Shown: positions 44,659 through 56,877 of the stretch, piece by piece
Layout: each line of letters opens with the position of its first letter
How positions within the stretch are numbered: position 1 is the first letter of the stretch
Origin: Blumeriella jaapii
Lineage: Eukaryota; Ascomycota; Leotiomycetes; Helotiales; Drepanopezizaceae
Length of the DNA stretch: 64,000 nucleotides
Reading direction: 5' to 3'
Assembly: GCA_009599575.1 (NCBI GenBank)
Contig: VWND01000034.1
Location: 1-64,000, forward strand
Translations under genes and position numbers: made by a program
The notes under the pieces: model-generated
The model's database searches: none
What the model saw: the letters and a program-made list of their open reading frames with translations, nothing else
What the model was told of the DNA's origin: nothing

Positions 44659-44844
44659 TGTCAAGGGGTGCGAACGAGCAGAAGGTTCGTAGATGATTTG
44701 CATTAACTACGAGGTTTCTAAGTTAAAAATGCCGCGAACTCTAAGATATGATATATACGGATAATCACGTGGTTCCGATATCACGTGATAACAACGTGAT
44801 TTTCGGATCACGTGACCAACGAACTGATGTCCTATTTCGTTATA
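44659..44844 (-). repeat. Gyp3 3' LTR
   Basis: It aligns over its full length with 56878-57063. The inner end reads CCTATTTCGTTATA where the other copy has CCCATCCCCTTACA. Most differences between the two are C/T or A/G. Confidence 0.88.
44766..44814. promoter_or_regulatory. Triple CACGTG cluster in the Gyp3 LTR
   Basis: CACGTG occurs at 44766, 44782 and 44809, with a further ACGTGA near 44795. The same three sites with the same spacing (16 and 27 bp) occur at 56985, 57001 and 57028 in the other LTR. CACGTG is the E-box bound by bHLH factors in fungi. Use as an LTR enhancer is inference. Confidence 0.5.
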
Positions 44845-45676
44845 TATAATCCTTTTTTCTATTTTTTTTTATTTAATTTCTTCGTCGTCGAAATCTATTT
44901 TTATAAATCGAGCTTCGTTCGCAAAGCGTGTTTGTAAACGAATGCGAAGTTCGGCTGAAAAAAAAAAAAAAAAAAAAAGCAGGCTTTCCTAGTTTCGGAA
45001 GCAGAACAACTGGTGTTTTTGCAATAAGAAAAAAAATTGATAATAATCGTTTTGTATTTAATAACAGTTATAAAAGCTTTTTTCGATAATAAAAGCTTAT
45101 TTTCGTTATTTATCGATTTAATATGTTTTCTGTTAGCAATTCTGGCTTTAGCCAGTTTTGATTTAATCGCATAAAGTTTTTAAGAAAAACGGATAGCGAA
45201 TTCTGTTATAAAACTGTATGCGTTAACAACGTTTTTTAATAGTTTTTATAACTGGTTTTCGACGTTGTAGCCACGCTATTGTATTAAATAAAAAAAATTA
45301 AAGTTTCGTTTAGAATTAAAAATGGCGTTTATAGCCTATAATAAGCTTCCGTCTGCGTCGATAAAAACAAATAAAAGAAAAAGGTTTTTCTGCTCTGAAA
45401 AAAGATCGTTGTAGACAGGTTTAAGCAGATTGGTATAAAAAACAAAATATAATAGTTTTTGCTCGAAAAGTAATTTCAGCCTGTAACTATAAAAGCTTAA
45501 AACTTCGGCGATTTTGTAAAAACCGTAGAATTTGTTATTTAGTTTTTTAACTGATTTAATAAAAGTTATATTGCGTTTATTAAAAAATACGATATCTTTT
45601 ATTTTATAAGCAGAAGCTGATTAGCGTTATTAATTAAAATAGTATTTCTGATCGGCCAACGCTAAAATCAGATTTG
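44845..45676 (-). pseudogene. Gyp3 integrase C-terminus and chromodomain
   Basis: The minus strand reads SASAYKIKDIVFFNKRNI, KLNNKFYGFYKIAEVLSFYS, YRLKLLFEQKL, TNLLKPVYNDLF, FVFIDADGSLL and FFYLIQ.RGYNVEN. These are the integrase C-terminal barrel and a chromodomain (YLIQWKGY-type), with Trp codons read as stops. It is cut at 45676 by Gyp4, with the target duplication ATTTG. Confidence 0.8.
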
Positions 45677-45931
45677 TGTCACAGCTAGCTTAAGAATGAT
45701 CGGAATGATGTGGACCAAAAGGTACGCATATAAATTAAAAGAAAAACACCGAGCTAGAATGCTCGGGGTCGCAAATTTTATATACAATAGGTTGCGCTTA
45801 TGGGTTATATGACTTAGCGCGAGGCTTAATGGCCGAGGTGGTCCGTGCCCAAACCTTATTCCAACACCACCGGCAATTATACTACTGGCATTTATACCAT
45901 TGGCAGCTATATTATTAGCAGGATCGTAATA
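45677..45931 (-). repeat. Gyp4 3' LTR
   Basis: It holds the hairpin CCGAGC-TAGAAT-GCTCGG (45749-45766), then a TGGCCGAGGTGG block, then four diverged TAYYAYTGGCA units near the right end. It is only lightly mutated except for the last 40 bases. Confidence 0.9.
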
Positions 45932-45950
45932 TTATCCTTTCCTTTCGAAG
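45932..45950 (-). promoter_or_regulatory. Gyp4 polypurine tract
   Basis: Directly before the 3' LTR, the minus strand reads CTTCGAAAGGAAAGGATAA. This purine-rich run fits the primer site for plus-strand DNA synthesis. Confidence 0.6.
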
Positions 45951-47830
45951 AACTGCGTCCTCGCAGTTGCAGTTATAGGTCTATCGTTTTTCCAACTTCG
46001 TATAATTTTCTCTGCTTTCGTTGTAAGCTTGCAATTATGCGAAAAGCGTTCGTAAAGAGCTTTTGGCGGTGGAATGCGATCGGTGAAATACTTAAAAGAT
46101 ATGGAAGGCCGTTATAGCGTTAAAACAAAAGTATTATTCGAGATTTTTATCAGCGCCCTTTTAATTAATTTAATATTATAATACTTTTTTATATAACTTC
46201 GAATTTATTATTTTTTCGATTTTTTATTCCGTTTGTTCGAAAAGTAATTAAATAAAAGCTGGTTCGGGGCGGCGTTGGCCAAATAAAAGGTTGCTAATAT
46301 ACTTTCGGAACGAATATAAATAAAAAATTAAATTAATTAATTAATCTGCGGAAAAGTCAAGCTTTTAATTTTTTTTTATTTTGTCGACGATTTTGATTAG
46401 GCCGTATTATTTGTCCGAAAGCTTTCGGAAAAATCGGTCGAGCTTTTAATTTTTAATATTTACTAATATTTCGTCGCTTATATTTCAATTTATCGGTCGT
46501 TTATGCAAATTAACGAAACGCTTTATTTTAATTTATTATTGGGCAATAAACGATTATGCGTATTTTATAACTTTTTTAATTCGGAAAGTTAAATGCAAAG
46601 CTTCGTCGCGGTTAAGCTTTTCGATGGCCGAGCGAAAAGAACGAAGGTTGTTTATATTCTAGAATATGCGAACTTTGTATTTATTTAAAACTTGGAAAAA
46701 AAAACGTTGCCGAAAAATTCGTACGGCAAAATCAATTATGCAATATTTATTAAAAGTAAAAAACGTTTTTAATTGTTTTGGTAATAAAAGCAAAAAAAGC
46801 GGAAGCGTTGCTTAATATATTAGTTTATTATTTCGGTCTGCTTATCGATATTAAAATTTTACGTAATAATTAATTTAATTTTGGTTTTTAATATACGACA
46901 AAATTTTTACTAAAAGACCGAAACAAACTAAGTTTTTCGGTCCGAAACAATTAAATCCGGCATGCCGAAATAACGCATTTAATAAATTAAAAACAAAACT
47001 GTTAATTTTTTCGCTATAATAGTTTTATAGCAGGAAACTGACAAAAGCTTTTTAAATAAGCGATTTATTATTACAAAAGCGAAGTCGTAACCATTTTCGT
47101 TTAATAAAAGCTTCGTAAAATCTATCGTTAAATATTAATAAGATTTGCTGGATATAAGCAAAAGCTTTAGAAAGCCCGGAGTTTTGTCGCGCCTAGCTTT
47201 TATTCGTATATAATAATAATTCGAAACGTATTGCTGTATATCTGTTTTTATAATTTTTTAATAATATCTGCGACCGATTAAAAGTTTTATTTTTTTATTT
47301 CAGCGTATGCTACGCAAAATTGTTCGTAAATATATCGGATTAAAAAAATTCGTAATTCGGAAAATTTTAAAAGCATTATTGATCTGTTTTAAAAAAACAA
47401 TTTGTTTAATCGCAATTAATAATTAAAATTATAATTGCGAGCTTACGCTCGCTGCGCTTCGAAAAAAAAAAGTTTTTATTAGCTTGCAATAAATCGTTTA
47501 TAATTATATAATTATATATATCGTATACGATTACGGAAATTAAATCTGCGAGTTTTTTTATAAGCATTTTATCTTTTTCGTTTTCGCTGTTTTTTTCGAA
47601 AAAAATGCTATCGTTATCGCGCTTATCGAACGCTATTTTTATAAGCGCTAGCGTAGCTATGCTTTTAGCAGCTATTTTTCTTAAAATCTAAAAATTTAAT
47701 TTATCGTTAAAAGCATTTGCTATTTCCAAGCTGTTCGTTGTCGTGCTTTTAATAAAAAAATATTTTAGTTTCTGCGAAAAAGAATATTAGCGAGCGTATT
47801 AATAATTTCCGACCGGTATATAATTGTAAA
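45951..47830 (-). pseudogene. Gyp4 integrase and C-terminal tail
   Basis: The region between the LTR and RNase H has the position of integrase. The tail near 45951-46120 is less mutated and reads on the minus strand without stops through NDRPITATARTQFFERKG, PPKALYERFSHNCKL and NTFVLTL. Further in, a LADKRFGPYKIV-like block and an HPVF-like block near 46300 fit the integrase C-terminus. The core motifs could not be read. A chromodomain is possible but not shown. Confidence 0.6.
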
Positions 47831-48340
47831 ATAAAAATCGGCGAAAAACTCGGCCTATCGGGCTTATCGGGCCGAAAGATTTTTAATTATTATAAAATAT
47901 TTTAAAACGCGGTGATCGATATATATATATACGTTTTTTTAGACGTTCAACAGCTTCGGCTTATAATTTTTAAAAAAGCGAAAAATAACAAAAAGCTTTT
48001 TATCGTAAATCGGATAATTAAACTCGGCGTCGATTATAATTTTGGAAAAAAAACCGATCGAATAATAAAAATTATTTTTTTATAATTGCGATAATACGCC
48101 AGTTATTATTTTATTAAAAAAGTCGGTTTCCAGGCGCGTTTGTTTATAAAAGTCGTAATAATATAAAATGGAAGCGTTTAGCAAAGCTTTGCGCAATGCT
48201 TTCTATGCGTTTTTCTGCTTTTTTTCGAATACGAAAAAAACGTTTTTGCTTATAAAAGCAGTGAAAAAACGGCAAATACGGCTGTAGCCGGCTATAAAGC
48301 GTTTGTAAAAATTGCAAAAGCTTAAAAAATTTTATACGCT
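47831..48340 (-). pseudogene. Gyp4 RNase H remnant
   Basis: The minus strand reads IGFFSKIIIDAEFNYPIYDK and LFVIFRFFKNYKPKL, the usual FFSKK...AERNYPIYDKELLAIV...WRPEL block of gypsy RNase H. Confidence 0.78.
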
Positions 48341-49110
48341 TCGCATATTCGCTGCATATTGCCAGTTTTAATAATAGCGATTTTTTCCGGGTTTATTTAA
48401 TATTTTGGATATTAATAACGAAGCTTAGAAACTTGATTTTCGTAATATTAAACTCGTATTTTTTAATATCAGTTTTCAAGCCGTGTTTTTTTAGGATCGA
48501 TAAAATCTTTTTAACGTAAATCTTATATTTTAAATTATTTGCGAAGTAAATAAAAATATCGTTAAAATACGCCGAGCAGAAATTATTTAAATATTTTATA
48601 AAAATATTATTAATAAAGCGTTAAAATATGGCGGGTTTATTAATAAAACCGAACGGAAAGATTTTATATTTATATATATCGTATCGAATACGAAAGCTGA
48701 TTAATTTTTCAAATTTTTCGAATATCCGGATTCGATTAAATGCTTGTTAAATATTAATTTTCGTAAATATTTTAGTTTTAATAATTTGCGCTAGCATTTC
48801 GTCGATCAAAAGCAAAAGATAAAATTTTTTTTTCGTAAAATCGTTAAGCTTGCGATAATCGATATATAAGCGTATAAAGCCGTTTAACTTTTTAATAAAC
48901 AAAATCGAAGCGGCGAAAAAAACATTAAAAGATTTAATAAAGCTTTTGTATAAATTATCGAAAATATAGCTTTTAACTTTTGTAAATTATTTATTCGTAA
49001 AACGCTTAAATAATTTTATAAAAAGCGTATTTTCCGTGGCAAAATGTATTTTGTGATTTACACCGGGGCGGCGAAAAGCGAGCTTGTCGCTTTTTTACTT
49101 ATAAAACAGT
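48341..49110 (-). pseudogene. Gyp4 reverse transcriptase remnant
   Basis: The minus strand reads KSFNVFFAASILFIKKLNGF, IRLYIDYRKLNDF, LLLIDEMLAQIIKTKIFTKI, ISFRIRYDIYKYKIFPFGF, NKPAIFQRFINNIFIKYLNN, FCSAYFNDIFIY and KKHGLKTDIKKYEFNITKIK. The catalytic box is YFND (48558-48569), from YLDD. The fold and order are those of a Ty3/gypsy RT. Confidence 0.88.
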
Positions 49111-50180
49111 TTTTCGAATTTCGAATATTAAATTAGAAAAAGCTTTTTTACAAAAACCACGTTGTCGTTATATTTGGTTTGCAAAGCGTCGGAAACGGAA
49201 ATGCTTTTTATTACCGCGAATTATATAATTTTTGCAAATTCGGCGATTTTCGCACGGCGGAAACATTTTTTATTTATATTATGCATAAAAACAACAAACG
49301 TATAATCGCTGGATAATAATCATTTTTTTTTTTTTTGCGGCTCGTATTCGTTTTTCGTAACGTATTTGTAAAGCGCTAAATATAAAAGCGGAAATACAGC
49401 TGATATTACAATTAAAAATAGAAAAAATAACAATTGGCTCGATTAGAAAAACCGGCTTGATCGGTTTAAAACTGCTAATAAAAAACTTTTTCATTTTATA
49501 CAAATTGCTTTTAAAATTTCGTATAAACGTAAAGGGTATATCAGTTTTAAAGCTTAAATGGGCTTTTTTAATCGTTGTAAAAATATTGGCAAAAATATAA
49601 AAAGTTTTTATTGCGCTGTTTCGTTTGTTTGCATTTTTTTAATATATACGACTAAACACTTTGGGCTTTTTTCGCTAATTAAAATCGACGAACAATTGCT
49701 TGTTAAAATAAAAAATAACGAGCATATCGAATAGCTATTTTATTTTGTTTTTTTCTTGGCTATACGCTTGTTTTAAATCGTAATGCTAAAGAAATTTGCG
49801 ACTAATAAAAACGTCGGTAAAACCCAGATTTATAATTAAAAAAAAAAAATTTATACGACGTCGGTTAATCGTAAAAAAAAGAAAAATAGCAAAAGAAATA
49901 AGCTTTTTCGGCTCGCTATTATAGCCGGTAAATATAATAAGCTTATGCAGCCGAATAAAACTTATTTCGAAACGTTAAAAAAATTAATACGCTAAAAAAG
50001 TTTTAATCGTACCGAAAATATTAGCTTCGCTATCGATATATATAAATGTTTTAATATATAATTTATTACGTGTTAATTTTATAAAAACTAAAAACTGTCG
50101 CTTTTTTATTAAAAAACGCTAGTTAAATTTTAAATTTTTTTACAAATCGAATTTTTTGTTATAATAAAAGTTTTTGCTAC
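49111..50180 (-). pseudogene. Gyp4 protease region and linker
   Basis: A protease-like block reads INLGFTDVFISRKFL then HYDLK at about 49780-49850, similar to the DSGATDVFISxxFV start of gypsy retropepsins. It has Asn where the catalytic Asp is expected. The open frame 49279-49503 lies in the linker towards the RT and has no known domain. Confidence 0.5.
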
Positions 50181-51809
50181 GGCTTAAAAGTTTTTTAACA
50201 GATCGTTTTGCTTTTCGTTAATAATTATTTCGGCGATTTTGCGATTAAATTTGGCGTCGGGGCAAACGTTTGCGAAATGGCCGAGCTTGCCGCAATTATA
50301 ATAAGCGCCAGAAAAACGCGCAGCCAAGCGAAAAAAACCGGGGGTGGCAGAAGTGGCAGTTATACGCTCGTAAAAATCTTTGTTAAAAAAAAGAAAAGCT
50401 GTGCGAGCAAAAGGGGCTAAAAAAACAAAACGCTATAAAATCTTGAAAATACCGGAAATACGCTTAGAGTTTTAATTAGCAAAAACTATAGCAAAGAAAA
50501 AATGGCTTATGCGACGGGCAGAAGCTATTTTTTCAGCTCGGATATTACGTAACTTTTTATTCGCAACGGTTAAAAATTCGTTTAAAACAATATAATTATT
50601 ATTTATTTTGTATTTTTTTATTCGGAAATCGTATTTAAAAATAAAAATGACTTTTTCGTATATATTTTTAAATCAACGATTTTTAGCAACTTTGCTAATA
50701 ACTGCGTAACGGATAAATAAAAAACGAAAATTATTATAAATCTGACCGTTATTTATATAAAGCTTATTATATTACAATTTAGCAAACTAAACGCGGTTAT
50801 AATTAAAAAAGCGCTGATTAAAAATGCGAAAAACGTTTCGGGCCGATTAGGCTTAATTATGAAACTCGGGGTTCAAATGCTTCAAAATAATAGTTTTTGC
50901 TTTTTTAATAATGTATTTAAAGTATGCTTTGGCTTGGTTTATACTTTGTATAAAGTTTTTTAAATACTTTTTAATAAACAGTTTTATATTTATTTTTTAT
51001 ACGTTATATTTAATCTTTTTTTAATAATTGCTGAAAGCGTAACGAAAGTATTTGATTTTAAATAATTCGATTCGGAAAATAATTAAATCGAGAACGAAAA
51101 AGTAATACTCGGGAATTAATTAGAAATCTGCGGTAAAAACGCGCGAAACTCGGAATAAAAAAAAAGCGTCGCGAGCGATATTGGCGGAAAAGGCTGGAAA
51201 ACGAGCGGCGGCGATGATTTAAACGATTATTTAAGCGATTTAAAGCTGTTAGGCCGCAGTAAATTTTTTAGCGTTAGCAAATATGCTAAATAATCGGTTT
51301 GGAAGCATTCGTCGGTTTAAAAGTATTAAAATGTCAGCGTCGTACAATTCGATTTTAAATTCGATAATAAAGCGAAAAAATTTAACAAATAATTATAATT
51401 CGATAAAAAAGTCGTGGAATAAAAATTCGCTGCCAAAGTCGTCGAAAAAGCTTGGAACGAATGGAAATTCGGAAGCGCTAAAAGCGGAAGCAAAAGGTGG
51501 AGATGCTGATTCGAAGCCGAATCGTACGGATTGCGTTCGTTTTCGGATGCCGCGTCGATTTATAAAAAAAGCATAAGATATTTGTAATATTAAAAAAGAG
51601 CGATTCGAGTTGCAGAAGCAAATCGAATTAATAAAAAAGAAAAACTTTAGCTTTTTCTGGAAACAAAATCAATAAAAAGAAGTTTTAATTAAAGCACCGA
51701 TAAATAAACGTCGGTACGGACGGCCTGAAAAAAATTCGAATTGCAGAGGCAGATCGAATTCTTAATCGTAAATATAAAACTTTTCAGCGAATTGTTTGGT
51801 TTTTTTTTA
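50181..51809 (-). pseudogene. Gyp4 gag remnant with CCHC knuckle
   Basis: The minus strand near 50210-50300 reads YYNCGKLGHFANVC, a CX2CX4HX4C knuckle whose first Cys is Tyr (TGT to TAT). The rest of gag, up to the 5' LTR at 51810, has stops and no further motif. Plus-strand open frames at 50208-50420 and 51283-51576 are shadows of this gene. Confidence 0.7.
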
Positions 51810-52064
51810 TATCACAGCTAGCTTAAAAATAATCGGGATAATATAAATTAAAAAGTACGCATATAAATTAAAAAAAAAACACCGAGCTAAAATGCTCGGG
51901 GTCGCGAATTTTATATACAATGGGTTGCGCTTATGGATTATATGATTTAGCGCGAGGCTTAATGGCCGAGGTGGTCCGTGCCCAAACCTTATTCTAACAC
52001 CACCGGCAATCATACCACTGGCATTTATACCACTGGCAGCTATACCACTGGCAGAATCGTAACA
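51810..52064 (-). repeat. Gyp4 5' LTR
   Basis: It aligns over its full length with 45677-45931. Its right end, with ACCACTGGCAT, ACCACTGGCAG and ACCACTGGCAG then AATCGTAACA, is nearly unmutated. Confidence 0.92.
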
Positions 52065-52069
52065 ATTTG

Positions 52070-53230
52070 TACGTAAAAGTAATTTTAACTTTTTTATTTT
52101 ATCGGCGAAATCGTTTTCTTTCGTATTTACTATTCGCAAAATGCGTAAAATAAAACCTAAAATAAGCTTAAATAAAAAAAAGTTTATTCGAGAATAAAAG
52201 TCTTTATTGGCGTAAAAAAAAGAAACTTCGATAAAAGCGTTTACAACGTTATTCGCTGCGAATTCAACTAAAAAAAGCTAGTTTTCCCAATTTCTTTGGG
52301 CGTATTCGACGAATTATTTTAAATAAAACAATAAATAAGCGTTCGCGTTTTCGGTTTAGCCGTTTATTTCGGAATAAAAGCTGGTAAATAGCGTAATATT
52401 AGTTCCGAAACGGTAATTAATAGCTTTTCAAAACTGTAAAACAAATAAAAAACTTCGGTTTGAAATTATAAAATCGGAAAAACTATATAACGCCAAATAT
52501 TTCTGCAAAACAACTTAATTAAATTTGTCGCTTTTATAATTGTATAACAGGCTGTATAATATCGTTTTTTAATAAAGCGACAAACTATTATTATAATCAA
52601 ATTGTTTCGATTTTTATGCTTTTTTATTAGAAAAAGATTTATAAAATCGACTGATATATAATTTCAACGGCGTAAAAAAATAAGCAAAGATTTAAAAAAA
52701 ATTTAATAACGTTGATTAGTGCTTGTATTACGAAAGCAGCCGTTGCAATTACGAACAAATCTTTTGCAATCCTCGGAAACTAATAGCTAATAATAATTTT
52801 TATTAATAATCTTGTAAAATTTATTTTTGCCAAAATGGCTTGTTTTTATTAAATCATAAGCTATTTGTAAAAGCCAGATACGAATAAAAACGTTTAAATT
52901 CGGTATATCAGAAACGTAAAATCCGTTTCGGAAATACAATTTGTTATTACGTATAATGCATTTAAAAAATTATAATGTTTTGGATTTCGAAATACTTTTT
53001 GATTTAAGCATTTTCTTTTTGATAGCGATTTATAGATTATTGATAAAATAATATTTATTTAAAAATCGTAAAAGCTTTTCGTCGTCTGCTTCGAATTGTT
53101 TTAGCGAAGTTAAAAAAGCGGTTAAAACTTCGGTCAGGTAATATTTTTTAAAAAAGGCTTGGTTTTGGAACTAAATTTTTTCGTTTAAAAAATTTTGAAA
53201 AAAGTTTTAAAAGCGTCGGGTTAAAAAGTC
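52070..53230 (-). pseudogene. Gyp3 integrase remnant
   Basis: It lies between the Gyp4 insertion and the RNase H and continues the C-terminal part at 44845-45676. It is heavily mutated. The core motifs could not be read individually, so the call rests on position. Confidence 0.55.
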
Positions 53231-53620
53231 AGATTTGCTATTTTGTTTTTTAAATCTAAATATAATTACAAAGTCAAAACCAGCTAAAAACTCGCTCCAG
53301 CGTATTTAACGTTTATTAAGTTATTTAATCGTTATGAAATATTTCAAATTTCGATAATTTGTAAATATTCGAATTAAATAGGCAGCTTTTTATAATTCGG
53401 CTCGTTAATTTTCGAAACAACGTATAATAGCGAAAATTTTTTTGTTATAAATCTCGTAATTGCATTCGGCTGAATCGAACTTTTTCGATATAAAAGCGAC
53501 TGAATAAAATACTTCTACATCGTTTTTTTAAATTTTTTTTTTTAAAAAAACGTAGTTAAAAGCGTTAGTTTTAACAAATATCTTTTTGTTAAAATTAAAA
53601 TAGGACAACGTAAATGCAAT
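53231..53620 (-). pseudogene. Gyp3 RNase H remnant
   Basis: The minus strand reads [57 protein letters not shown] and SEFLAGFDFVI. This is a typical gypsy RNase H with stops at former Trp and Gln codons. Confidence 0.85.
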
Positions 53621-54720
53621 CGTAAAAGCTGATTTAAGAAATTCGAAAGCTTTTATATTATCGTCGTTAAAATTTTATTTCATATCTTTTTTCGTTAAAT
53701 TTATCAAAAAAATAACGATTCTAAAAAAACCTTTAATAAATCGTCGATAAAAATTCGCAAAATCTAAAAACGCTTATACGTTTCTAACGTTGAAAAAAAA
53801 ATTCCAGCCCGTAATCGCTTCGAGCTTTTTTTAAAATTTATTTTAATTCCAGTAGTAAAAATAATTATTTTAAAATAAACGATTTTTTAAACTTCGAATT
53901 CGCACTTTTTTATATTTAATTATAAGCCAGCGTCGTCAGAAAAAGCTTGAAAAACGAAATTAACGTATTTTTTGTATTTTTAAAAATCGTTTAAATGAAT
54001 TAAAATATCGTTTATATAAATTATGCAAAAGATATTTAAATAAAATCGTAAAATATCGTTTATACGAAATTAAAACGTAGCGAAAGCGTTGCATAATTCG
54101 AAAAACATAACTAAAAACTCGAATAAATTATACTTCGTATTAAATGCAATAAGCTATTTATAGCTTTTTTTTATTCGAATTTTATTAAAAGCGGCGAAAA
54201 CGTCGAGTTTAGTGTAAAATTTGGCTTTACTTAATCGTAAAAGCGTTTTTTAAACCAATAGTAAAAGGTATCGGTTTTTAATTATAATAACGTTAAAAGC
54301 CTTATAATCGACGCAAAATCGTAGTTTTTTTTTTGGTTTTTTCGCAAATAAAATTGGAAAAGCTACGAGGAAAAAGCTCGCTCGGATCCAATTTTTCTCG
54401 AAGTTTTTTTTAAAAAATTTGCGTAAAATTTAAAATTCGTCGATTAATATATTATATAAAAAGCCGTGTAGAAGTACTGCTCCAAATCGAAGTTTTATCG
54501 TATATTTAACGCTTTTCTTATAAAATGCAAATTTATTAGCTTCGATAAAATTAAAAGCGGCTAAATAATAATAATAATAAAAAAAGAGTTTTATTCGAAA
54601 ATCGATTAGCGATTTAATTTAAAAAGCCAAACGAATATTTTTTAATAAAGCTTCAGCGAAATAAAATTCGGCTGAAAATTATTATCGTGCAATTTAAGAA
54701 AGCTTATTTTTTTGTAATTA
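53621..54720 (-). pseudogene. Gyp3 reverse transcriptase remnant
   Basis: The minus strand reads AFNTKYNLFEFLVMFFELCN, then FRINDILRFYLNIFC, IIYINDILIHLND and NFYRRFIKGFFRI. The catalytic box is YIND at 54007-54018, from YIDD. The N-terminal part near 54400 reads DPSELFP and is decayed. Confidence 0.85.
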
Positions 54721-55420
54721 ATCGATTTCAAATAATATAATAAAAAAAAATCGTCGGTTAAAACGCTTAGTTTATATAATTATTAATTAATTTCGTACAA
54801 AAAGGCTAAAAATACCTCGACTTTTGGTTAAAAAGCCAAAATAGTAAATACAGCTGCTTTTGTACGACGAAGTATAATTAATAAAACGACGGTTTTGTAA
54901 AAGTAGCGTTTTTGAATTAAGCCTAAAACAACCAATTAATAAATACGTTGAAATAAGCAATTCGTACGGCAAAAGTCTAAATTAAAACAAAAAGTATTCG
55001 TAATTTAATTAATATAAAAATTGTATATCCGAAATCAAAGCTTTTCTAAAATAAAATCGTATTTTCCTAGTATTATAATAAAAGCTGTAATTAATTCGAT
55101 ATGGCCGGCGGTATTAATTTGAAAAAAGATTTGATAAGTAATATCGCCGTAAATAAAAAAGCGTCCGTTAACCACGGTAAATTTACGTGGGTTGATAAGT
55201 AAAACAAAGGTTAATTCGTAGTATTATACGAAAAAGTAACTAATAAAATTATCGATAGTTCCGGAATCGTTTAAAAAATAGATTTTAATATGTATACTAT
55301 TAGTAATTATAATACAAAGCAAGATTAAATATAGTTTCGGAACGCCGTCCAAAGCAAATATTTCCAATTTATTTTTTAAAATTTTTTAATAATAATAATT
55401 ATCAAAAACAATCAGTTTCC
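54721..55420 (-). pseudogene. Gyp3 protease region and linker
   Basis: The minus strand reads NDSGTIDNFISYFFV at about 55230-55275, with the catalytic DSG intact. It is followed by QINTAGHIELITAFIIILGK and YDFILEKL, the beta-strands and flap side of a retropepsin. The open frame 54787-54972 is in the linker and has no known domain. Confidence 0.72.
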
Positions 55421-56877
55421 CGACTTTTTTGCTTCGGCCTTAGCTTTTTTAATTTAAAAAAAATCGGAGCAATTAGCAGCGCGGTATTTATCGCTGGCAT
55501 ATCAAAAACAAAAGTTATTAATAAAAAAATAAATTCGGCGAGCTAATTTTTCGGTATAATTTATTAAGCGTCTGTTTTTGGTTATATCGGCTGCGGTTTA
55601 TATAATTGCTTTAAATTAAATAGCGCTGAAATTTATAAAATCGTTTTAAATAATAATCGTAATAGCAGTTTTAAATATAAAAGCAAAAAAAATGATTTCC
55701 GTATTGCGACTTTCGATTTTATAATAATTAGAAGTTAATTGTCGAAAAACGGTATCGGTTTCGCGTATTTAAGCGCAAAAACTAATAAAATCGGTTTTTA
55801 AATCGAAAAAGTTAATATACGACAAGCGGATGATTATATTAAAATAAAAAGCTTCGCGCAGAATAACGATAGCGGCTTCGTTATTAAAATTAATATAACT
55901 TTTAATTTCCAGCCAGATAAAGAAAAAAGTGGACAGGAATTAATTGCTTTGCTTAAAAATAAAATTCTTTTAAATGCATTTGCTTATTAATTAAAAACAC
56001 CGAACGATTATTAAAAGATTTGAATTATTTTTATAATAATTATATAAAAAAAAGTGCCGTCCGTACGTAAACTTTTCTGTAAAACGCTTTTAGCTATATC
56101 GGAAAAGCGGAAGAAAAAGTAATTTATGCGATTTTGTTCGGTCGTATATTAATTCTGATTAAAACGGAATTTTAAAATTATATTTTTAAAAAAAATAGTA
56201 AAATGCTTCGTAACGTTGCCGATGCTATCCGAATTTATAAACTTATCGGAATCGAAGAAAGCAGGTATTTTTCTTTCTGCGTTTAAAATGTTCGATATAT
56301 TTTAACTGATAAAAGCTTATTTTCGGAAATTAGCAAGCTCGGCTTCGCGGTCTTGAATTATTTTCTTTTAAAAAGCCTTTTTTTTTAATATTATACCGTT
56401 TGAACATTTAACTTTTAAGCGAAATCATTTAGTTTAGTTTTAAATAATATTATTACATCGTTTTACTTTATCGCGTAAGCGAAAATATCGAAAATTTCTT
56501 AAAAGCAGATTTTCGTATTAGCGATCAGAGCGGCGACGATTTGGTCGGAGTATTCAAAATGCTTTAAAATAAAATAATTAAAAAATTTCGATAATTTAAG
56601 AAATTTCGACATTTTCGGTATTAATGCCCGTTAAAAAAAAAACGTGAAAAATATTTTGTTCCGAGATATAGGCAAAAGCAAAACAAAGTTTTTCGAATAT
56701 AAGTTTTATATCAAAAAAGATTATCGTTTCGTAGTTTCGTATAAAAGGTCGTAAAAGTCGTAAAATTGTTATCGCGATAAAATTGATTTTTTGTATACGC
56801 AAAAGCAAAACAAAGTTGGCAAACCTTTTCAGTTCGAAGGCTGAAATAAAAGTGTCAAAAAAATTTAATAGTTAATA
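55421..56877 (-). pseudogene. Gyp3 gag remnant with a decayed CCHC knuckle
   Basis: Near 55450-55505 the minus strand reads CF.YASDKYRAANC and then AKAEAKKSGN, a CX2CX4HX4C knuckle that has lost its second Cys and its His. The remainder up to the 5' LTR is gag by position. The open frame 56596-56808 covers a piece of it and is not recognisable. Confidence 0.62.

Larger units (their letters stand above)
45677..52064 (-). mobile_element. Gyp4: complete 6.4-kb Ty3/gypsy element
   Basis: The LTRs are 45677-45931 and 51810-52064, 255 bp each, with target duplication ATTTG (45672-45676 and 52065-52069). It is inserted in the integrase gene of Gyp3. In minus orientation the order is gag with a CCHC knuckle, protease, RT, RNase H, integrase. 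Confidence 0.93.

Noticed and set aside
45829..45850. tRNA gene suggested by the A-box-like TGGCCGAGGTGG in the Gyp4 LTR
   Set aside because: No B box follows and the block lies inside both LTRs of Gyp4.
45845..46117. 90-residue plus-strand open frame
   Set aside because: It spans the end of the Gyp4 LTR and the opposite strand of the element's coding end, so it is a shadow.
50208..50420. 70-residue plus-strand open frame
   Set aside because: The minus strand carries the CCHC knuckle of Gyp4 gag over the same bases.
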